From assembly GCF_018100925.1 (NCBI RefSeq), contig NZ_JAGJEH010000001.1, forward strand, positions 310,001 to 374,000: DNA of 64,000 nt, in the 5' to 3' direction. The DNA is from Pseudoalteromonas luteoviolacea. GTDB taxonomy: Bacteria > Pseudomonadota > Gammaproteobacteria > Enterobacterales > Alteromonadaceae. Positions 27,171 to 38,012 of this stretch are shown piece by piece; position 1 is the stretch's first letter, and every line of letters begins with the position of its first letter. The position numbers were made by a program, and so were the translations under genes. The notes beneath the pieces are model-generated. The model was given only the letters and a program-made list of their open reading frames with translations. It did not search any database and had not been told where the DNA came from.

Positions 27171-28592
27171 CTAAGCTACTTCTTCTTGTTCTTGAGATAA
27201 GAATTCATTCATTGTGAGCGGTACAGATGCAAAGTATCCTTGAATGTATACATTTGGAAAGCGCGTCATATACTGGTATTGAAATCTATTTTCAACCCCT
27301 TCAACAATAATCGTTTTATTACTGTTTTGTGCTGATTTTATAATGGCGTCTAGTCTTGGAGCTTGTGCTTCTTTATCCTGGATATGCGCAATATACGTTT
27401 TATCAACTTTAACTGAATTGAAGTAACGACTGTTCAATAAGTCACTATTTCTGTTTTCTTTACCAAAATCATCTATCGCAAAACTAAAACCAAGATTAGA
27501 CATTTTCCTCAATGTGTTGATCGCATTATCACTGAGCTTCAAATCGTTACCTTCAGCTATTTCAAAAGTGATAAATGCAGCAATTGATGGCGTATCTCGA
27601 ATAACCTTTTTGAGATAGTTTATTAGGCTTTCATCCTCTAATAGTTGCGCCGAAATGTTCATATGGATAGGCTTTAGCCTTTCACGGGCTTCAAGCTTTA
27701 TTTTTAGCATAGAGTAAATCTGGTTGATGACTATTTTTGTTAGCTCACTATGTAGCTCAGGTTTGTCCTCTATCATCGGCATGAAGGCTTTCGGGCCCAG
27801 ATTTTTGGTATTACGCCATCGAATAAGCGCCTCGTAGCGTCGAGGTCTATCTATATTAGATGTTTTGAAAATAGGTTGAAAAACAAGGTAAAAATCATCT
27901 TGGTTAAATGAGATGCTGTTCATCAACTTGAGTAGCACGTGTTTTCTATACATCTCTGCTTGATATATTTTCTCATTGTGAAAAAACGTACCTGTTGGTG
28001 ATTCCAGTGCGTATTTCATTGAAAATGTCAGTCTGCGTTGTACTTTGTCTATACCATACAGAGAAGACTGTCCCGTCAAGCTCATAGAAGAAATTGCATA
28101 GTCAATCGGAACTTGTGTGTTATTTACCCAAACTTGTTTGGGCAGCTTTTCTAAGATTTCTTTTTGTTTTGCTTCAGCTTCTTTTTGGTTGGATTCTGTA
28201 TCATGGGTAACAAATGCCATGACCATATAATCAGAATCGTGCAGCGCTAAGGCAAATGGCTGGCAAGACTTACCTACCTCTTTAAACAGTTGAGTAAGTG
28301 TATCTTGATTGTTTTCGATAGAATCAAAAACGGGTGTTCTTCCTAGCTTAATTAAAGAGACGTGAAACTTAGAAAACTTTCTATCTACTTTCATTAATTT
28401 CTGCATAAAAAACAAATAATTAGGGATGTCGCTAGTGCCGTGATACAACACTGACTTACTTAGCGCTTCTTTTGCTTTTTTTAGTTCATTTAAGACTTTT
28501 AAATCCTTTTTATGGAGTCGATTAGTCCTTACGAGTGCAATGATGCTCATTGCTGCAATAATAATTGCTATGCTTAAATAAATATTGTTCAT
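27171..28592 (-). CDS. Membrane-anchored EAL c-di-GMP phosphodiesterase
   Basis: This 473-residue protein has one N-terminal membrane helix (about 5-25) and a degenerate GGDEF-like middle without a GGDEF signature. The EAL domain follows from about 225, with RYEALIRWR, NISAQLLEDE, FEIAEGND, AIDDFGKENR, KVDKTYI and EGVE with QGYF. These supply the metal-binding Glu, Asn, Asp pair, Lys and Glu, so it looks catalytically able to hydrolyse cyclic di-GMP. The start is ATG at 28592; the frame extends to a TTG at 28637. It lies on the same strand as the BLUF gene, about 160 bp downstream, so light control is possible. Confidence 0.8.
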   Translation of the reverse strand: MNNIYLSIAIIIAAMSIIALVRTNRLHKKDLKVLNELKKAKEALSKSVLYHGTSDIPNYLFFMQKLMKVDRKFSKFHVSLIKLGRTPVFDSIENNQDTLTQLFKEVGKSCQPFALALHDSDYMVMAFVTHDTESNQKEAEAKQKEILEKLPKQVWVNNTQVPIDYAISSMSLTGQSSLYGIDKVQRRLTFSMKYALESPTGTFFHNEKIYQAEMYRKHVLLKLMNSISFNQDDFYLVFQPIFKTSNIDRPRRYEALIRWRNTKNLGPKAFMPMIEDKPELHSELTKIVINQIYSMLKIKLEARERLKPIHMNISAQLLEDESLINYLKKVIRDTPSIAAFITFEIAEGNDLKLSDNAINTLRKMSNLGFSFAIDDFGKENRNSDLLNSRYFNSVKVDKTYIAHIQDKEAQAPRLDAIIKSAQNSNKTIIVEGVENRFQYQYMTRFPNVYIQGYFASVPLTMNEFLSQEQEEVA

Positions 28593-28753
28593 AAAAGAAA
28601 AACAGTTGAGAAAAGTACGGATTGAATTTAAATACAAAAAAATGGACGAAATATGTGTTTTTTGTCCATTAAGCGGTTATTTACATTACAGTCAATTACA
28701 GAACAGTTCACAGGCTGAACAAGATTCATGATTTAAATGCAATTTTAGAGATG

Positions 28754-29185
28754 TTAATTACCAAATGAGCGTTCGATATGTTCGTCAATTTCAAACTCGT
28801 GGTTGCGAAAAGATTTGAGTAATTTATAGCTTAAGGGAAGGCGTCTATGAGGCCTGGACTTTTTGACTTCTCGGTATGAGGGGTTTTTATCAAGATCGAT
28901 TAGTCCCATAGCCCATTTGCGAAAATTGCGCTTTTTAATTGGGTTACAAATCAGCGCTTCGACATTAATATGTCTTTTATCCTGTTTGATATGCTCAAAC
29001 AGTTGCTCTACTTTAGGTCTTTCTCCTTCAATAACTTGCATAAAATGGTGGCCATCGTAAAGTAGCATTCCCGATATACCTCGAAGTTGATTGGCTGCGG
29101 CGCACTGCCTGCGTAGGGACTCTAATTCTTCATCACACAGTGGGGTGGTCACCGTGCTAATATAAATAAGCTCAATCAATTCCAT
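28754..29185 (-). CDS. BLUF blue-light photoreceptor
   Basis: This 143-residue stand-alone BLUF domain protein binds flavin. It has Tyr8 in LIYIST, Asn32, ISGMLLYDG, Gln50 in FMQVIEG, and Trp91 with Met93 in RKWAMG, the positions known to matter in the BLUF photocycle. The C-terminal 35 residues are a basic tail (KSRPHRRLPL). BLUF domains often control EAL or GGDEF domains. Here the EAL protein is encoded separately downstream on the same strand. Confidence 0.88.
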   Translation of the reverse strand: MELIELIYISTVTTPLCDEELESLRRQCAAANQLRGISGMLLYDGHHFMQVIEGERPKVEQLFEHIKQDKRHINVEALICNPIKKRNFRKWAMGLIDLDKNPSYREVKKSRPHRRLPLSYKLLKSFRNHEFEIDEHIERSFGN

Positions 29186-29279
29186 GGCATTACCGACTTT
29201 ATTGCAATATAAACAAAGATAGACAGCAATGCAGAGTTTTGCACTTTAAAAAGCGGGTTAGTGGTTGTGATGAGTCTAA

Positions 29280-29300
29280 TTGAGGGGGAAGCCCCCTCAA
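29280..29300. terminator. Strong hairpin downstream of secreted-protein gene
   Basis: TTGAGGGGG pairs with CCCCCTCAA around AAG, 8 bases past the stop of the minus-strand gene. The T-run is weak, so it may terminate or stabilise the mRNA end. Confidence 0.45.
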
Positions 29301-29308
29301 AAGTTCTG

Positions 29309-29746
29309 TTATTTCAAGCCAATGCTATGTTTAACAGTCACTTCGCATGGCGAAGAGTTTTTACCAAATGCCGATTGTACGAATAGCTGATCGCCAGGTT
29401 TTAAGTTAGACAGGATTAACTTAGTTGTATCGTAGCGACGCTTAGCAACCTGATCATCCCAAGCACCTGAACTATCTTTATTTACATCATAATAGATCAT
29501 ACAACCGCCTGTGGCGCCCTCATTGGTTGTCCAATCAAAGTTAATTGTATAGTTAGAAATGCTATAATTGAACTTAGCATTTTGATTTTGGCCATAGCTG
29601 TCAGTGATGTTGACATATGTCCATCTGGCTTGTGGTACACCAGGACGCGGCTGTTCGGTAATATTAACACCTAAACTTGAGTCTGCATAAGCCGAAGCGC
29701 CAACAGACATTGCAGCAGCCACGATGGCCAATTTTATATACTTCAT
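29309..29746 (-). CDS. Secreted protein, unknown function
   Basis: This 145-residue protein has a signal peptide (MKYIKLAIVAAAMSVGASA, cut likely after SAYA). The mature part is about 120 residues, beta-rich, with two Cys (GGCMIYYD and SSPCEVTV), consistent with a disulfide-linked beta-sandwich. The SD-like sequence is AAGGAAATTTAAAATG. I do not recognise the family. Confidence 0.7.
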   Translation of the reverse strand: MKYIKLAIVAAAMSVGASAYADSSLGVNITEQPRPGVPQARWTYVNITDSYGQNQNAKFNYSISNYTINFDWTTNEGATGGCMIYYDVNKDSSGAWDDQVAKRRYDTTKLILSNLKPGDQLFVQSAFGKNSSPCEVTVKHSIGLK

Positions 29747-30074
29747 TTTAAATTTCCTTTTTTATATTTTCATTTTTATATTTTCAGTCAACCTCTAATT
29801 TATAAACTGTATTTCTGAGGTTAATTTGAAAACGAACCCAATTTAACACGCCAAGATTACAATTTAAATTCTCTTTTGTAACATTTAATTATTTTAGATA
29901 ACGCGGTATTTGCTGTTGGTATATATGTTGTTTATCGACTTGTTTGTGTCCAGTACCGGAAGAGGTGAGTTTTGTTGAAGCATCTGGCTTGCGCACTTTA
30001 CTTTAAAGCAACCCTCTCCTACTTTTTTAGTAGTAGAAACTAAAAGGCTTGTTTATGCGACAAATAGGGGGGCA
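29747..30074. other. Divergent promoter region
   Basis: 328 bases, AT-rich, between two divergent genes. No operator, terminator or small gene could be supported. Confidence 0.4.
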
Positions 30075-32324
30075 ATGTTAATGCTGACATTGTCAACGCA
30101 AACAATATTGCTTATGTGTGCAGTTGGTATTGTTGCGTCAGCAACTGCCCTTACTTTTTTATGGATGGCTAATAGAGACATTAAAGCTACTGCGTTTTGG
30201 GCTGTCGGCCCGTGGCTACTGGTTGCCAACTTTTGCCTTTTCGCGGCTCAAAATTCACTTCCCTATTTTTTTAAACACATTGTTTCTAATTTTTGTGGTC
30301 AGTTGTCTTTAATCATGATGCTGGTTGGCTTGTATTATGCGGTTCAAAGACGCCCGCCTTGGCGAATATTTGGGGTATATCTGGGCGTGTTTCTAATATG
30401 CTTGGGCATTTTTACTTATTGGCATGACTCATACGGTTTGCGGCTAAAGTTGTCTGTTTTGACAGTTTTATGTACCTCAATCTGGATAGTCGCCATTTTA
30501 GTTGAACATCGTCGCAATAGGTTTGAAGTTTCCGGAGCACTCGTTGTGTTGGGGCTTGGGTGCTTAAACACGGCTGGTATTTTTCGGATAAGTGCTCCAA
30601 TTAGCGAAGGTTCAACTAGCATTTTGACAGATACGAGTATCTATATTCAGCTGTTTTTTATCACCATCATGATTGCACAGTTAGTGTTTAATTTTGGTTT
30701 TGCCATTATGGTTGGGGAGTTGCATAATTTTGCAAATAAGCGGGCCCAACAAGCGCTACTTAACACTAACCATGAACTAGCTATTGCGAAAAAGCGGGCA
30801 GAAGAAGCATCAAGGCACAAATCTGAGTTTTTGGCTAATATGAGCCATGAGATCCGCACCCCCATGAACGGTGTTATTGGAATGTTGGAACTGGTGGAAA
30901 AAGAAGGGCTGAGTGAGGTTCAGCACAATTATGTAATGACTGCAAAATCTAGTGCAGATGCTTTGATGGTTGTAATTAATGATATTCTGGATTTTTCTAA
31001 AATAGAAGCAGGCCGGCTTGAAATTGAGCATGTTGAGTTTGATATCATTGAACATAGTGCTTCACTTGTGCAGGCGCATGCTCACGCAGCTCACGGCAAA
31101 GGACTAGAACTAGTACTTGATACATTAGGTGTGACTTCTCGCTGGGTAAAAGGAGACCCCATTCGTTTTAAACAAGTCTTGGGAAACTTGGTGGGGAATG
31201 CGCTGAAGTTTACGAGCCAAGGAGAAGTAACAGTGACATTAGTTACTGTGTTACACAACGATAAGGTAAAGTTGATCGGGCATGTTAAAGATACTGGGAT
31301 AGGTATAGAGTTAGATAAACAAGAAAAATTATTCCAGTCCTTTTCTCAAGTCGATTCTACAACCACCAGAAGATTTGGCGGAACGGGCCTAGGTCTTGCA
31401 ATTGTAAAAACTTTATGTCAGTTGATGGGGGGCAACACGTCGTTGCAAAGCGAAGTGGGTGTCGGCAGTGTGTTTAGCTTTGAAATTATACTGGAACCGG
31501 TGAAAAAGTTAGATCTAGTTCCCGAAGCTCGAATACAGTCGGTGTTGATTGTCGACAGTTCAGAAGCCTCGGCTGAATTACTCAAAAAGATGTTTTGTCC
31601 GTTTGCGCATGAAGTGGTTGTGGAGACTAATTTCAAGGATGCACAGTCAAGCTTACGAGAAGACACCGAGTTGCTCCTTTTGAGTCGGTATGTGGCAGGA
31701 AAAAAGACCGACAATTGGTTAAAAAAGTGGAAAGTTAGCTCCACAACTACGGCAATTGTTTTAACTTTACTCAGTGATACACACAGTAGTGGGTATTTTA
31801 AAAAGCTCGGGTTTTCAAGTCGTGTAAACAAGCCGTTTACCCAAAAAGAGCTTGAGAGTACACTTGCATCTATGAACTCAACTGAAATCACAACTACAGA
31901 TAATGATTCTCCTCTTGAACGTTCATTTTCTCATCAAACCGTTTTATTGGTCGAAGATAACCCCGTTAACCAACTCGTAGCAAAAAAAATGCTAGATTCT
32001 ATCGGTTTGATTGTAGAGCTGGCGAGCCATGGACAAGAAGCAATTGATAAACTCCAAGAACAGGAACATGACTACCAGTTGGTCTTAATGGATTGTCAGA
32101 TGCCGTTTATGGATGGGTTTGAAGCAACGCGCCGGATCCGAAATGGGGAAGCGGGTGAGGCCTTTTTAGACATTCCAATATTGGCACTTACAGCAAATGC
32201 CATGAAAGGGGACAGAGAGGCTTGCATTGACGCAGGGATGAATGACTACATTACCAAGCCAATCCAGATGGAGAGTTTAATGAACTTCTTATCTAGATAT
32301 TTGTCACCAGAACTTGCTCGCTAA
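30075..32324 (+). CDS. Hybrid sensor histidine kinase with pseudo-receiver
   Basis: This 749-residue protein has six or seven N-terminal membrane helices (1-220) of an unassigned sensory module. It then has a coiled coil, HisKA (His258 in [13 protein letters not shown]), HATPase_c ([27 protein letters not shown]), a degenerate receiver (about 490-600) and a true receiver (from about 625; [12 protein letters not shown] with phospho-acceptor Asp673, and Lys in ITKPIQ). In the first receiver the phospho-acceptor region reads [10 protein letters not shown], with no Asp, so it is a pseudo-receiver. No HPt domain is present. The signal is unknown. Confidence 0.88.
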   Translation: MLMLTLSTQTILLMCAVGIVASATALTFLWMANRDIKATAFWAVGPWLLVANFCLFAAQNSLPYFFKHIVSNFCGQLSLIMMLVGLYYAVQRRPPWRIFGVYLGVFLICLGIFTYWHDSYGLRLKLSVLTVLCTSIWIVAILVEHRRNRFEVSGALVVLGLGCLNTAGIFRISAPISEGSTSILTDTSIYIQLFFITIMIAQLVFNFGFAIMVGELHNFANKRAQQALLNTNHELAIAKKRAEEASRHKSEFLANMSHEIRTPMNGVIGMLELVEKEGLSEVQHNYVMTAKSSADALMVVINDILDFSKIEAGRLEIEHVEFDIIEHSASLVQAHAHAAHGKGLELVLDTLGVTSRWVKGDPIRFKQVLGNLVGNALKFTSQGEVTVTLVTVLHNDKVKLIGHVKDTGIGIELDKQEKLFQSFSQVDSTTTRRFGGTGLGLAIVKTLCQLMGGNTSLQSEVGVGSVFSFEIILEPVKKLDLVPEARIQSVLIVDSSEASAELLKKMFCPFAHEVVVETNFKDAQSSLREDTELLLLSRYVAGKKTDNWLKKWKVSSTTTAIVLTLLSDTHSSGYFKKLGFSSRVNKPFTQKELESTLASMNSTEITTTDNDSPLERSFSHQTVLLVEDNPVNQLVAKKMLDSIGLIVELASHGQEAIDKLQEQEHDYQLVLMDCQMPFMDGFEATRRIRNGEAGEAFLDIPILALTANAMKGDREACIDAGMNDYITKPIQMESLMNFLSRYLSPELAR

Positions 32325-32727
32325 CAAACATTATGACCGCTCATCAGCTGAAATATTGCTCTTTTTGAGGATGTATGCAGCGGTTTAACCTGTGGGCGAG
32401 TGTGTATGCCCCCAACATTGATATATGCCTATTTTTCGTGGTGTTTTATTTATTTCTTTTTTAATGATACTTGCTCGTAAAGCTCAACTTTGTCCATTTT
32501 ATGCAATACCGGGTTGAACAATAGTAGATGGCAAGTTGGATTTTTTGTGTCAATCAGAGTATCAAACAGTCACAGAAAACGGTTGTGTCGCCGCTAATCC
32601 GAAGGCTGGCGCTTGTTTATATTCTACAGGGATACACCAAATTCGTATGCAGGTAATTTTCTGGTGAATTGAAAACATGGGGCTTTGTCCATATTATATT
32701 TTTATTCAATCGCAATGAGGAACTCCC
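32325..32727. other. Intergenic region, nothing supportable
   Basis: About 400 bases between the kinase and the aldolase. A short open stretch (around 32522-32670, with ENGCVAANPKAGACLYST) may be the remnant of a longer gene, but there is no start or family match. No repeat or terminator was found. Confidence 0.4.
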
Positions 32728-33741
32728 ATGATAGACTTTCGCTCGGATACGGTCACCCAGCCTTGCAAAAATATGAGGCGGTTAATGAGTAATGCTATGG
32801 TTGGTGATGATGTATACGGAGATGACCCTACCGTAAATGAGCTTGAGCACTATAGCTCAGTGAAACATGGCTTTGATGCATCTATATTCGTAACTTCAGG
32901 TACACAGGCCAATTTATTGGCAATTCTCGCGCATTGTGAACGAGGTGATGAGTATATTTGTGGCCAAGGTGCACATAATTATAAATACGAAGCGGGTGGG
33001 GCCGCAGTTCTGGGTTCTGTGCAACCTCAACCCTTGGAAAATCTGCCCAATGGAGAAATCTGTTTAGAGAAGATTGTCGCGGCGATTAAACCAAACGATT
33101 TCCACTTTGCGAGAACTAAAATGTTGAGTTTGGAAAACACCATTGGCGGTAAGGTGTTGAGTTTAGCATACTTAAGTGAAGCTCGTTCTTTGACTAAAAA
33201 GTATGGACTTCAGCATCATTTAGACGGGGCGCGTGTGTACAATGCTGCTGTTGCTTTGGGTGTTGATATCAAAGAGATCAGCCAACACTTTGACTCAATG
33301 ACTGTGTGCTTGTCTAAAGGTTTGGGAGCGCCTGTTGGCTCGTTACTAATGGGCAGCTTCGAATTCATCGAAAAGGCGAGGCGGCTCAGGAAAATGCTTG
33401 GTGGCGGCATGCGTCAAGCGGGTATTCTCGCCGCAGGTGGTTTGTACGCACTTAAGAATAATGTTGAACGGTTGGAGCAAGACCATGAGCATGCTCGCTA
33501 TTTGGCCAGCAGGATTAATGAACTACCAGGGTTTGATAGCACGCCATATGAAGTGCAAACCAACTTGGTGTTTTTGAATGTTGATAGCAGCATTGATATA
33601 CAAGCATTTACCAAAGCTATGTATGACAAAGGCATAAATATGACGCCAGGATATCAGGGAATGCGGTTAGTGACGCATTCAGGTATTGATAAAAGTGATA
33701 TTGACAATTTTATTGATGTTGCAAAAGCAAATTTAGCTTAA
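32728..33741 (+). CDS. ltaE: Low-specificity L-threonine aldolase
   Basis: This 337-residue PLP enzyme of the fold-type I family cleaves L-threonine or L-allo-threonine to glycine and acetaldehyde. It begins DFRSDTVTQP, then VGDDVYGDDPTVNELE, typical of the family. HLDGARVYNAAVAL gives the PLP-binding Asp and Arg, and Lys197 in SKGLGAPVGS forms the Schiff base. The length is close to that of E. coli LtaE (333). It acts in the cytoplasm. GAGGAACTCCC precedes the ATG. Confidence 0.92.
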   Translation: MIDFRSDTVTQPCKNMRRLMSNAMVGDDVYGDDPTVNELEHYSSVKHGFDASIFVTSGTQANLLAILAHCERGDEYICGQGAHNYKYEAGGAAVLGSVQPQPLENLPNGEICLEKIVAAIKPNDFHFARTKMLSLENTIGGKVLSLAYLSEARSLTKKYGLQHHLDGARVYNAAVALGVDIKEISQHFDSMTVCLSKGLGAPVGSLLMGSFEFIEKARRLRKMLGGGMRQAGILAAGGLYALKNNVERLEQDHEHARYLASRINELPGFDSTPYEVQTNLVFLNVDSSIDIQAFTKAMYDKGINMTPGYQGMRLVTHSGIDKSDIDNFIDVAKANLA

Positions 33742-33880
33742 TTGAAAAGCCATTATTTTTTGATTGAAAAGGCATTGCCTAGGATAATTGAGGGCCGTGT
33801 ATCTAATACAAGGCCCATTTTCTATAAACCAAGCTGTGTGTTAGTTTATTTCCTTTTATTCCAAGCTTGAGCAACTCACA

Positions 33881-35569
33881 TTACAGTTTAAACCTGCCAA
33901 GCTCTTCGGTGAGTTGATGGCTATCTTTGTTTACTGTTTCTAACATGCGTATGACTTTGTCCAATTCCGCAATTGAGTCGCCTGCCAAGTCTCGAAGTCG
34001 TATGATATTTGAGTCCATCTCTAACGAAGCGTCAGACTGCTGGACCATAGCTTGAGCAATATTATCTACCGCTGCGTTTGCATCGTGCTCCAGTTCCATA
34101 GCCTTGTTTAATTGCTCTGATACATCTCTGACTTCATCTCGGGTTTCATCGGTCAACTTATTGCCATTTTCGACTTTTTCGACTGCTTCACTACCGATAC
34201 GTTGTAGCGCATTAACTGTCCCTTGAATTTGGTCTATGGACTGTTGAGTTCTGTGAGCCAAAGCCCTTACTTCGTCAGCTACAACAGCAAAGCCTCTGCC
34301 TTGTTCGCCGGCCCTTGCAGCCTCAATTGCTGCATTTAACGCCAAAAGATTAGTTTGTTCGGCGATTGATTTAATCACATCTAATACGACCCCTATTTCC
34401 TTACTCTCTGAACTTAGGCTTGTAATAACACTGACTAGTTCTGACATCTCACTTGATAAAGAGTCAATGTTTTCTACTGAGTGCCGCATTTGCTCACTGG
34501 CAGATACCAAATTTTTATCCGTTTCATTGGTACTTTGTGCAGCATGATCTGCATTGCTAGAAATGTCTTTGATACTGACAGTAACTTGATTTATGGCCGA
34601 AGCAATCGACTGCGTTTGTAGCTCCTGCTCTTGTATTTTTGAATGTATATTGCTTGTCGCGTTTCTAACATTATTGACAGACACTTCAAGGTGATTTGCT
34701 GTTTGCACGATAGACTCAATCAAGGACTTAAACTTCCCTTGAAAGTGATTAAATTGAATGGCAACACTGCCGATCTCATCGTCATCATCAACTTCTATAA
34801 ATTTGGTTAAATCACTTTGACCAGATGCCAAGTTGGCAAGTGAATCTTCTAGCTTTTTGGTTCGACGCAGTACAAATCGCTCAAACATCATAACCAAAGT
34901 GACGATGAGCAGTATTAAAACCAAAAGGGAACCCAACAAAATATAATTTCGAATATTCGAAGTTAGAGCAGTTACATTTTCCAATGGTTTGGTTACTTCG
35001 AGGACGCCTCTCACATCTCCTTGTTTCCAGCCAACTTTTGGTGTCAAAGGGTGCGTATTGTGGCAATTTACGCAGGCTTGTGCTTGCATGGTGTCCGCCA
35101 CAGCAATCCGTAAGTATTGATTGTTATTTGACTCAATTATTTTTGAATAAACTTCTTTAGGGTTGGAGGTAAGGTAGTTCCATGCCTCTTTTTGAAACTC
35201 GTCAAGTTGCCTGTGTTTACGATTTGGAAATGGGTATTCACTATAAAGCTGTATTTTGGTGCCTGACCGAGATAGGAGCTCACTCAACTCATGGATGAGC
35301 GTTGCAGGCAGCGGAATCGCATTATTGTCATTGCGGTGTTCAAAATGTGGTGACATACCAAATGCTTTTGCTTTTGAGATCACATTTTTGGTGTAATAAC
35401 CTCTTAGAGTTTTAAACTGATTAACAGTTACAATTGCGTCGTCCGAGGTGATCTGTAACATGGTTGATTTTATAATAGCGGGGAGTGTAGTTGCGACTAG
35501 GATGGCGACAGCGACCATCATTAACCCGAGCGGGAGAACAAACCGTCGTGTCATGGACTGACTGCTCAT
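33881..35569 (-). CDS. Methyl-accepting chemotaxis protein with heme-binding sensor
   Basis: This 562-residue protein has an N-terminal membrane helix, then a periplasmic sensor resembling the DUF3365/Tll0287-like heme domain with CVNCH (C166, C169, H170), a c-type heme motif. A second membrane helix (about 215-235) and a HAMP domain follow. The signalling domain (about 290-560) has the hairpin tip with [20 protein letters not shown] and [15 protein letters not shown]. No C-terminal pentapeptide for CheR/CheB is seen. Heme suggests redox or gas sensing. The ATG at 35569 is used; a GTG at 35581 lies only a few bases after the ribosome binding site. Confidence 0.85.
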   Translation of the reverse strand: MSSQSMTRRFVLPLGLMMVAVAILVATTLPAIIKSTMLQITSDDAIVTVNQFKTLRGYYTKNVISKAKAFGMSPHFEHRNDNNAIPLPATLIHELSELLSRSGTKIQLYSEYPFPNRKHRQLDEFQKEAWNYLTSNPKEVYSKIIESNNNQYLRIAVADTMQAQACVNCHNTHPLTPKVGWKQGDVRGVLEVTKPLENVTALTSNIRNYILLGSLLVLILLIVTLVMMFERFVLRRTKKLEDSLANLASGQSDLTKFIEVDDDDEIGSVAIQFNHFQGKFKSLIESIVQTANHLEVSVNNVRNATSNIHSKIQEQELQTQSIASAINQVTVSIKDISSNADHAAQSTNETDKNLVSASEQMRHSVENIDSLSSEMSELVSVITSLSSESKEIGVVLDVIKSIAEQTNLLALNAAIEAARAGEQGRGFAVVADEVRALAHRTQQSIDQIQGTVNALQRIGSEAVEKVENGNKLTDETRDEVRDVSEQLNKAMELEHDANAAVDNIAQAMVQQSDASLEMDSNIIRLRDLAGDSIAELDKVIRMLETVNKDSHQLTEELGRFKL

Positions 35570-36113
35570 GGCTATGTTCACTTCCTTTAAAAATACTTTG
35601 TTTAAGCATAGTACAAATGACGTAAATGCAAGGCCTTAAGGCGTGTATATTTTGATTGAACAGTCCCTGAAGCACTCTGTTGTTTCACGCGACATTAAAA
35701 TGCAACTTTTCGGTTTAAACCATGCTGATGTATGCAAATGTACATTTGTTTAGGCGAGTACAATCAAATAACATTTATTGCGGCCTAAGTGTGCTTTAAG
35801 GGCTGACTTCCTTGCTCGGTGAAACAGACATAACCAGTCGTACATCACTCTTTTGCGTGCTTTGTTCATGTTACAAGGTACACAACTTTCTGACACAGAA
35901 AAATCATATTTCCTTGATACTTAAAGTTATTATTTTTTTTCACTCAAAGTCTTGCGTGTTATTTTCACTTATTACTGTAAATGGATGTAAACATGTGGTC
36001 CGGATTTTACTCATATTTGACTGATATTTACTATGTCATTGAACACATTCATACGGATTTAGCTTAACCCTGTCACTAGTATTATCTGCATGACATTCTT
36101 GGAGGTACTTTTG
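35570..36113. other. Divergent intergenic region
   Basis: About 540 bases between the chemoreceptor and the first barrel gene. AT-rich, with no RNA, operator or gene I can support. GGAGG at 36101-36105 is the ribosome binding site of the barrel gene, which fixes its start at 36114. Confidence 0.45.
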
Positions 36114-36725
36114 ATGAAAAAACAACTATTAACGGCCGCATTGGCTTTATGTGCAACGCAAGCGCAAGCTGCTAATTTAAGTAAATCTTACTTAGAGATT
36201 GGGTATTCAACAACAGAATTCACAGATAATACTTACTTTGACAACAAAACAGATTTGGATTTGATTGGCCATCAAATGAGCTTAAGTTATGAGTTTGAAA
36301 ATGGCTTTTATAGTGGTTTACATATTAAACGACATAGGGATACATTCATAATATATTTAATTGATCAAGATGTTGATTATGATGAAAACCTCTTTGAATT
36401 AGGGTATGTCCTAAATCAAACTGAAAAGGGGCGGCTTTCTATAGGTGCTTATATCGGTGAAATGGAAATCGCTGTTAAAGATAATAATAGTGATGCAAAT
36501 ATATATCGATTGTACACTGAGTATGACCATGGCTTTAATAAATACTTTTCTGCTTTTGCGAAGGCCGGATACGAGTCTATCGACGGAGATAACTCAACGA
36601 AAGAGGATGGCTTTTGGGCGCAAGCCGGTATTCGTTTGCATTTGGGATCATCTAGCTTTTCGTGGCGGATTTCTAGAGGGGAAGTGGCGGAACAATTAGC
36701 ATTTGCATATCGATACTCCTTTTAA
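36114..36725 (+). CDS. Outer-membrane beta-barrel protein
   Basis: This 203-residue protein has a signal peptide (KKQLLTAALALCATQAQA) and then alternating amphipathic strands ending in YRYSF, a C-terminal aromatic typical of barrel proteins. The size (about 185 mature residues) suits an 8-stranded OmpX/Ail-like barrel. GGAGG seven or eight bases upstream supports ATG at 36114. It is paralogous to the next gene; the pair shares SYEFENGFYSGLHIKR and FGYEFENGLYAGFNAKR. Function unknown: adhesion or membrane integrity are possibilities. Confidence 0.75.
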   Translation: MKKQLLTAALALCATQAQAANLSKSYLEIGYSTTEFTDNTYFDNKTDLDLIGHQMSLSYEFENGFYSGLHIKRHRDTFIIYLIDQDVDYDENLFELGYVLNQTEKGRLSIGAYIGEMEIAVKDNNSDANIYRLYTEYDHGFNKYFSAFAKAGYESIDGDNSTKEDGFWAQAGIRLHLGSSSFSWRISRGEVAEQLAFAYRYSF

Positions 36726-36738
36726 GACCTAATCAACT

Positions 36739-36768
36739 CGCAGGTCAACCTTTGGACCTGCGTTTTTT
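36739..36768 (+). terminator. Rho-independent terminator after barrel gene 1
   Basis: CGCAGGTC (36739-36746) pairs with GACCTGCG (36755-36762), followed by six T. It lies 14 bases past the stop. Confidence 0.85.
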
Positions 36769-36950
36769 CTGCTACTCCCTTTTTACTTTAAAAATTAAGT
36801 TACCTCGCCAATCAAACCAGAAATACAATAAAAGTAACTAGTATTTGCTACCACTAGATAAAGATTGCTGCATATTGAGACACTTTGATACAGACCTCTT
36901 TTTTTGACTCATGTACCATTTTTTCATCAGTTAAATTAAAGGTTTAAGAA

Positions 36951-37544
36951 ATGAAAAACAAAATGCTTTTTATCGTATTAACGGCGATTGGCTTTAATGT
37001 GCAAGCGACAGATTTAAATAAAACATATTTTGAGTTTGGCTATTCACAAAGTGATATGGGAAATAGAAATAGCCCGCAGCCAAGTGGTATTCAGTTTGGC
37101 TTTGGGTACGAGTTTGAAAATGGGCTTTATGCTGGATTTAATGCCAAAAGACAAGGAGATACTATAGAGCGACCCAATTATCAACTAGATGTGGATTTGG
37201 ACGAAAACATGTTGGAGCTCGGTTATATTGCCTATGAAACACAAAACGGGCGATTTTCTGTTGGTGGCGCCTTGGGAGAAATGAGCTTCACCCTTGAAGA
37301 CCGAACAAGAGATGGTGAGTTTTATCGGTTCTACACCGAGTATGAACATAGTTTCAATCAATACTTTTCTGCATTTGCTAGGCTTGGTTATGAATATTTT
37401 GACCCAGAGCAGGCTAAAAATGATGATGGAGCTTGGGCTGAGCTGGGTTTAACGGCGCATCTGGGCGTATCGAGTTTGACATGGAAATACCATAATGGAC
37501 AAGGTATCGACCGCTTAGGCTTAGTTTACCGTTATCACTTTTAA
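36951..37544 (+). CDS. Outer-membrane beta-barrel protein, paralogue
   Basis: This 197-residue protein has a signal peptide (MKNKMLFIVLTAIGFNVQA) followed by an about 178-residue barrel ending YRYHF. It is clearly paralogous to the gene at 36114 (LNKTYFEFGYSQS, ENGLYAGFNAKRQGDT, DENMLELGYI, YFSAFARLGYEYF). A terminator separates the two, so they are tandem duplicates expressed separately rather than one operon. Function unknown. Confidence 0.75.
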   Translation: MKNKMLFIVLTAIGFNVQATDLNKTYFEFGYSQSDMGNRNSPQPSGIQFGFGYEFENGLYAGFNAKRQGDTIERPNYQLDVDLDENMLELGYIAYETQNGRFSVGGALGEMSFTLEDRTRDGEFYRFYTEYEHSFNQYFSAFARLGYEYFDPEQAKNDDGAWAELGLTAHLGVSSLTWKYHNGQGIDRLGLVYRYHF

Positions 37545-38012
37545 AGTCGCATTTGAAGAAAACAGATTATGATTTGGCTTGAGTCATGAAAATACTTGAG
37601 CCCTAGTACCAATAGTACAAAGTTTGGGTTCTTTACGCTGATAAATCTGATGGAGCTATAAAGTAATAGGCTTTGGAATATCGTATTTTTAGTTATACAT
37701 AGCCATTTACTTTTGTTTCTCATCTTCGGAACATTGGGTGCTTAGCCATCATACCGCTTAATATAGTTCATTCATGTGTAGTGTAGAAAGTTTAAATCAA
37801 GATGTATTGATGCGTATTACTATACCGTGACGTGTATAAATTATGATTGTAGTGATTTGGTTTTAATCCAGCGGTGCATTAGTGAATCGACAGTTTTTGC
37901 TTGTCTAATATCTAGTTAAAATAATCGCATATCATCCCAATATTTATTATGGTATTACTACTTTTTTCGGTTATCAGAACAGTGTTAATAGTGTCGTACT
38001 AAGGAATTAAAT
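37545..38012. other. Intergenic region, no gene seen
   Basis: 468 bases of AT-rich sequence between the barrel and racemase genes. No hairpin, repeat or small gene can be supported; the racemase promoter is presumably near its 3' end. Confidence 0.4.
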
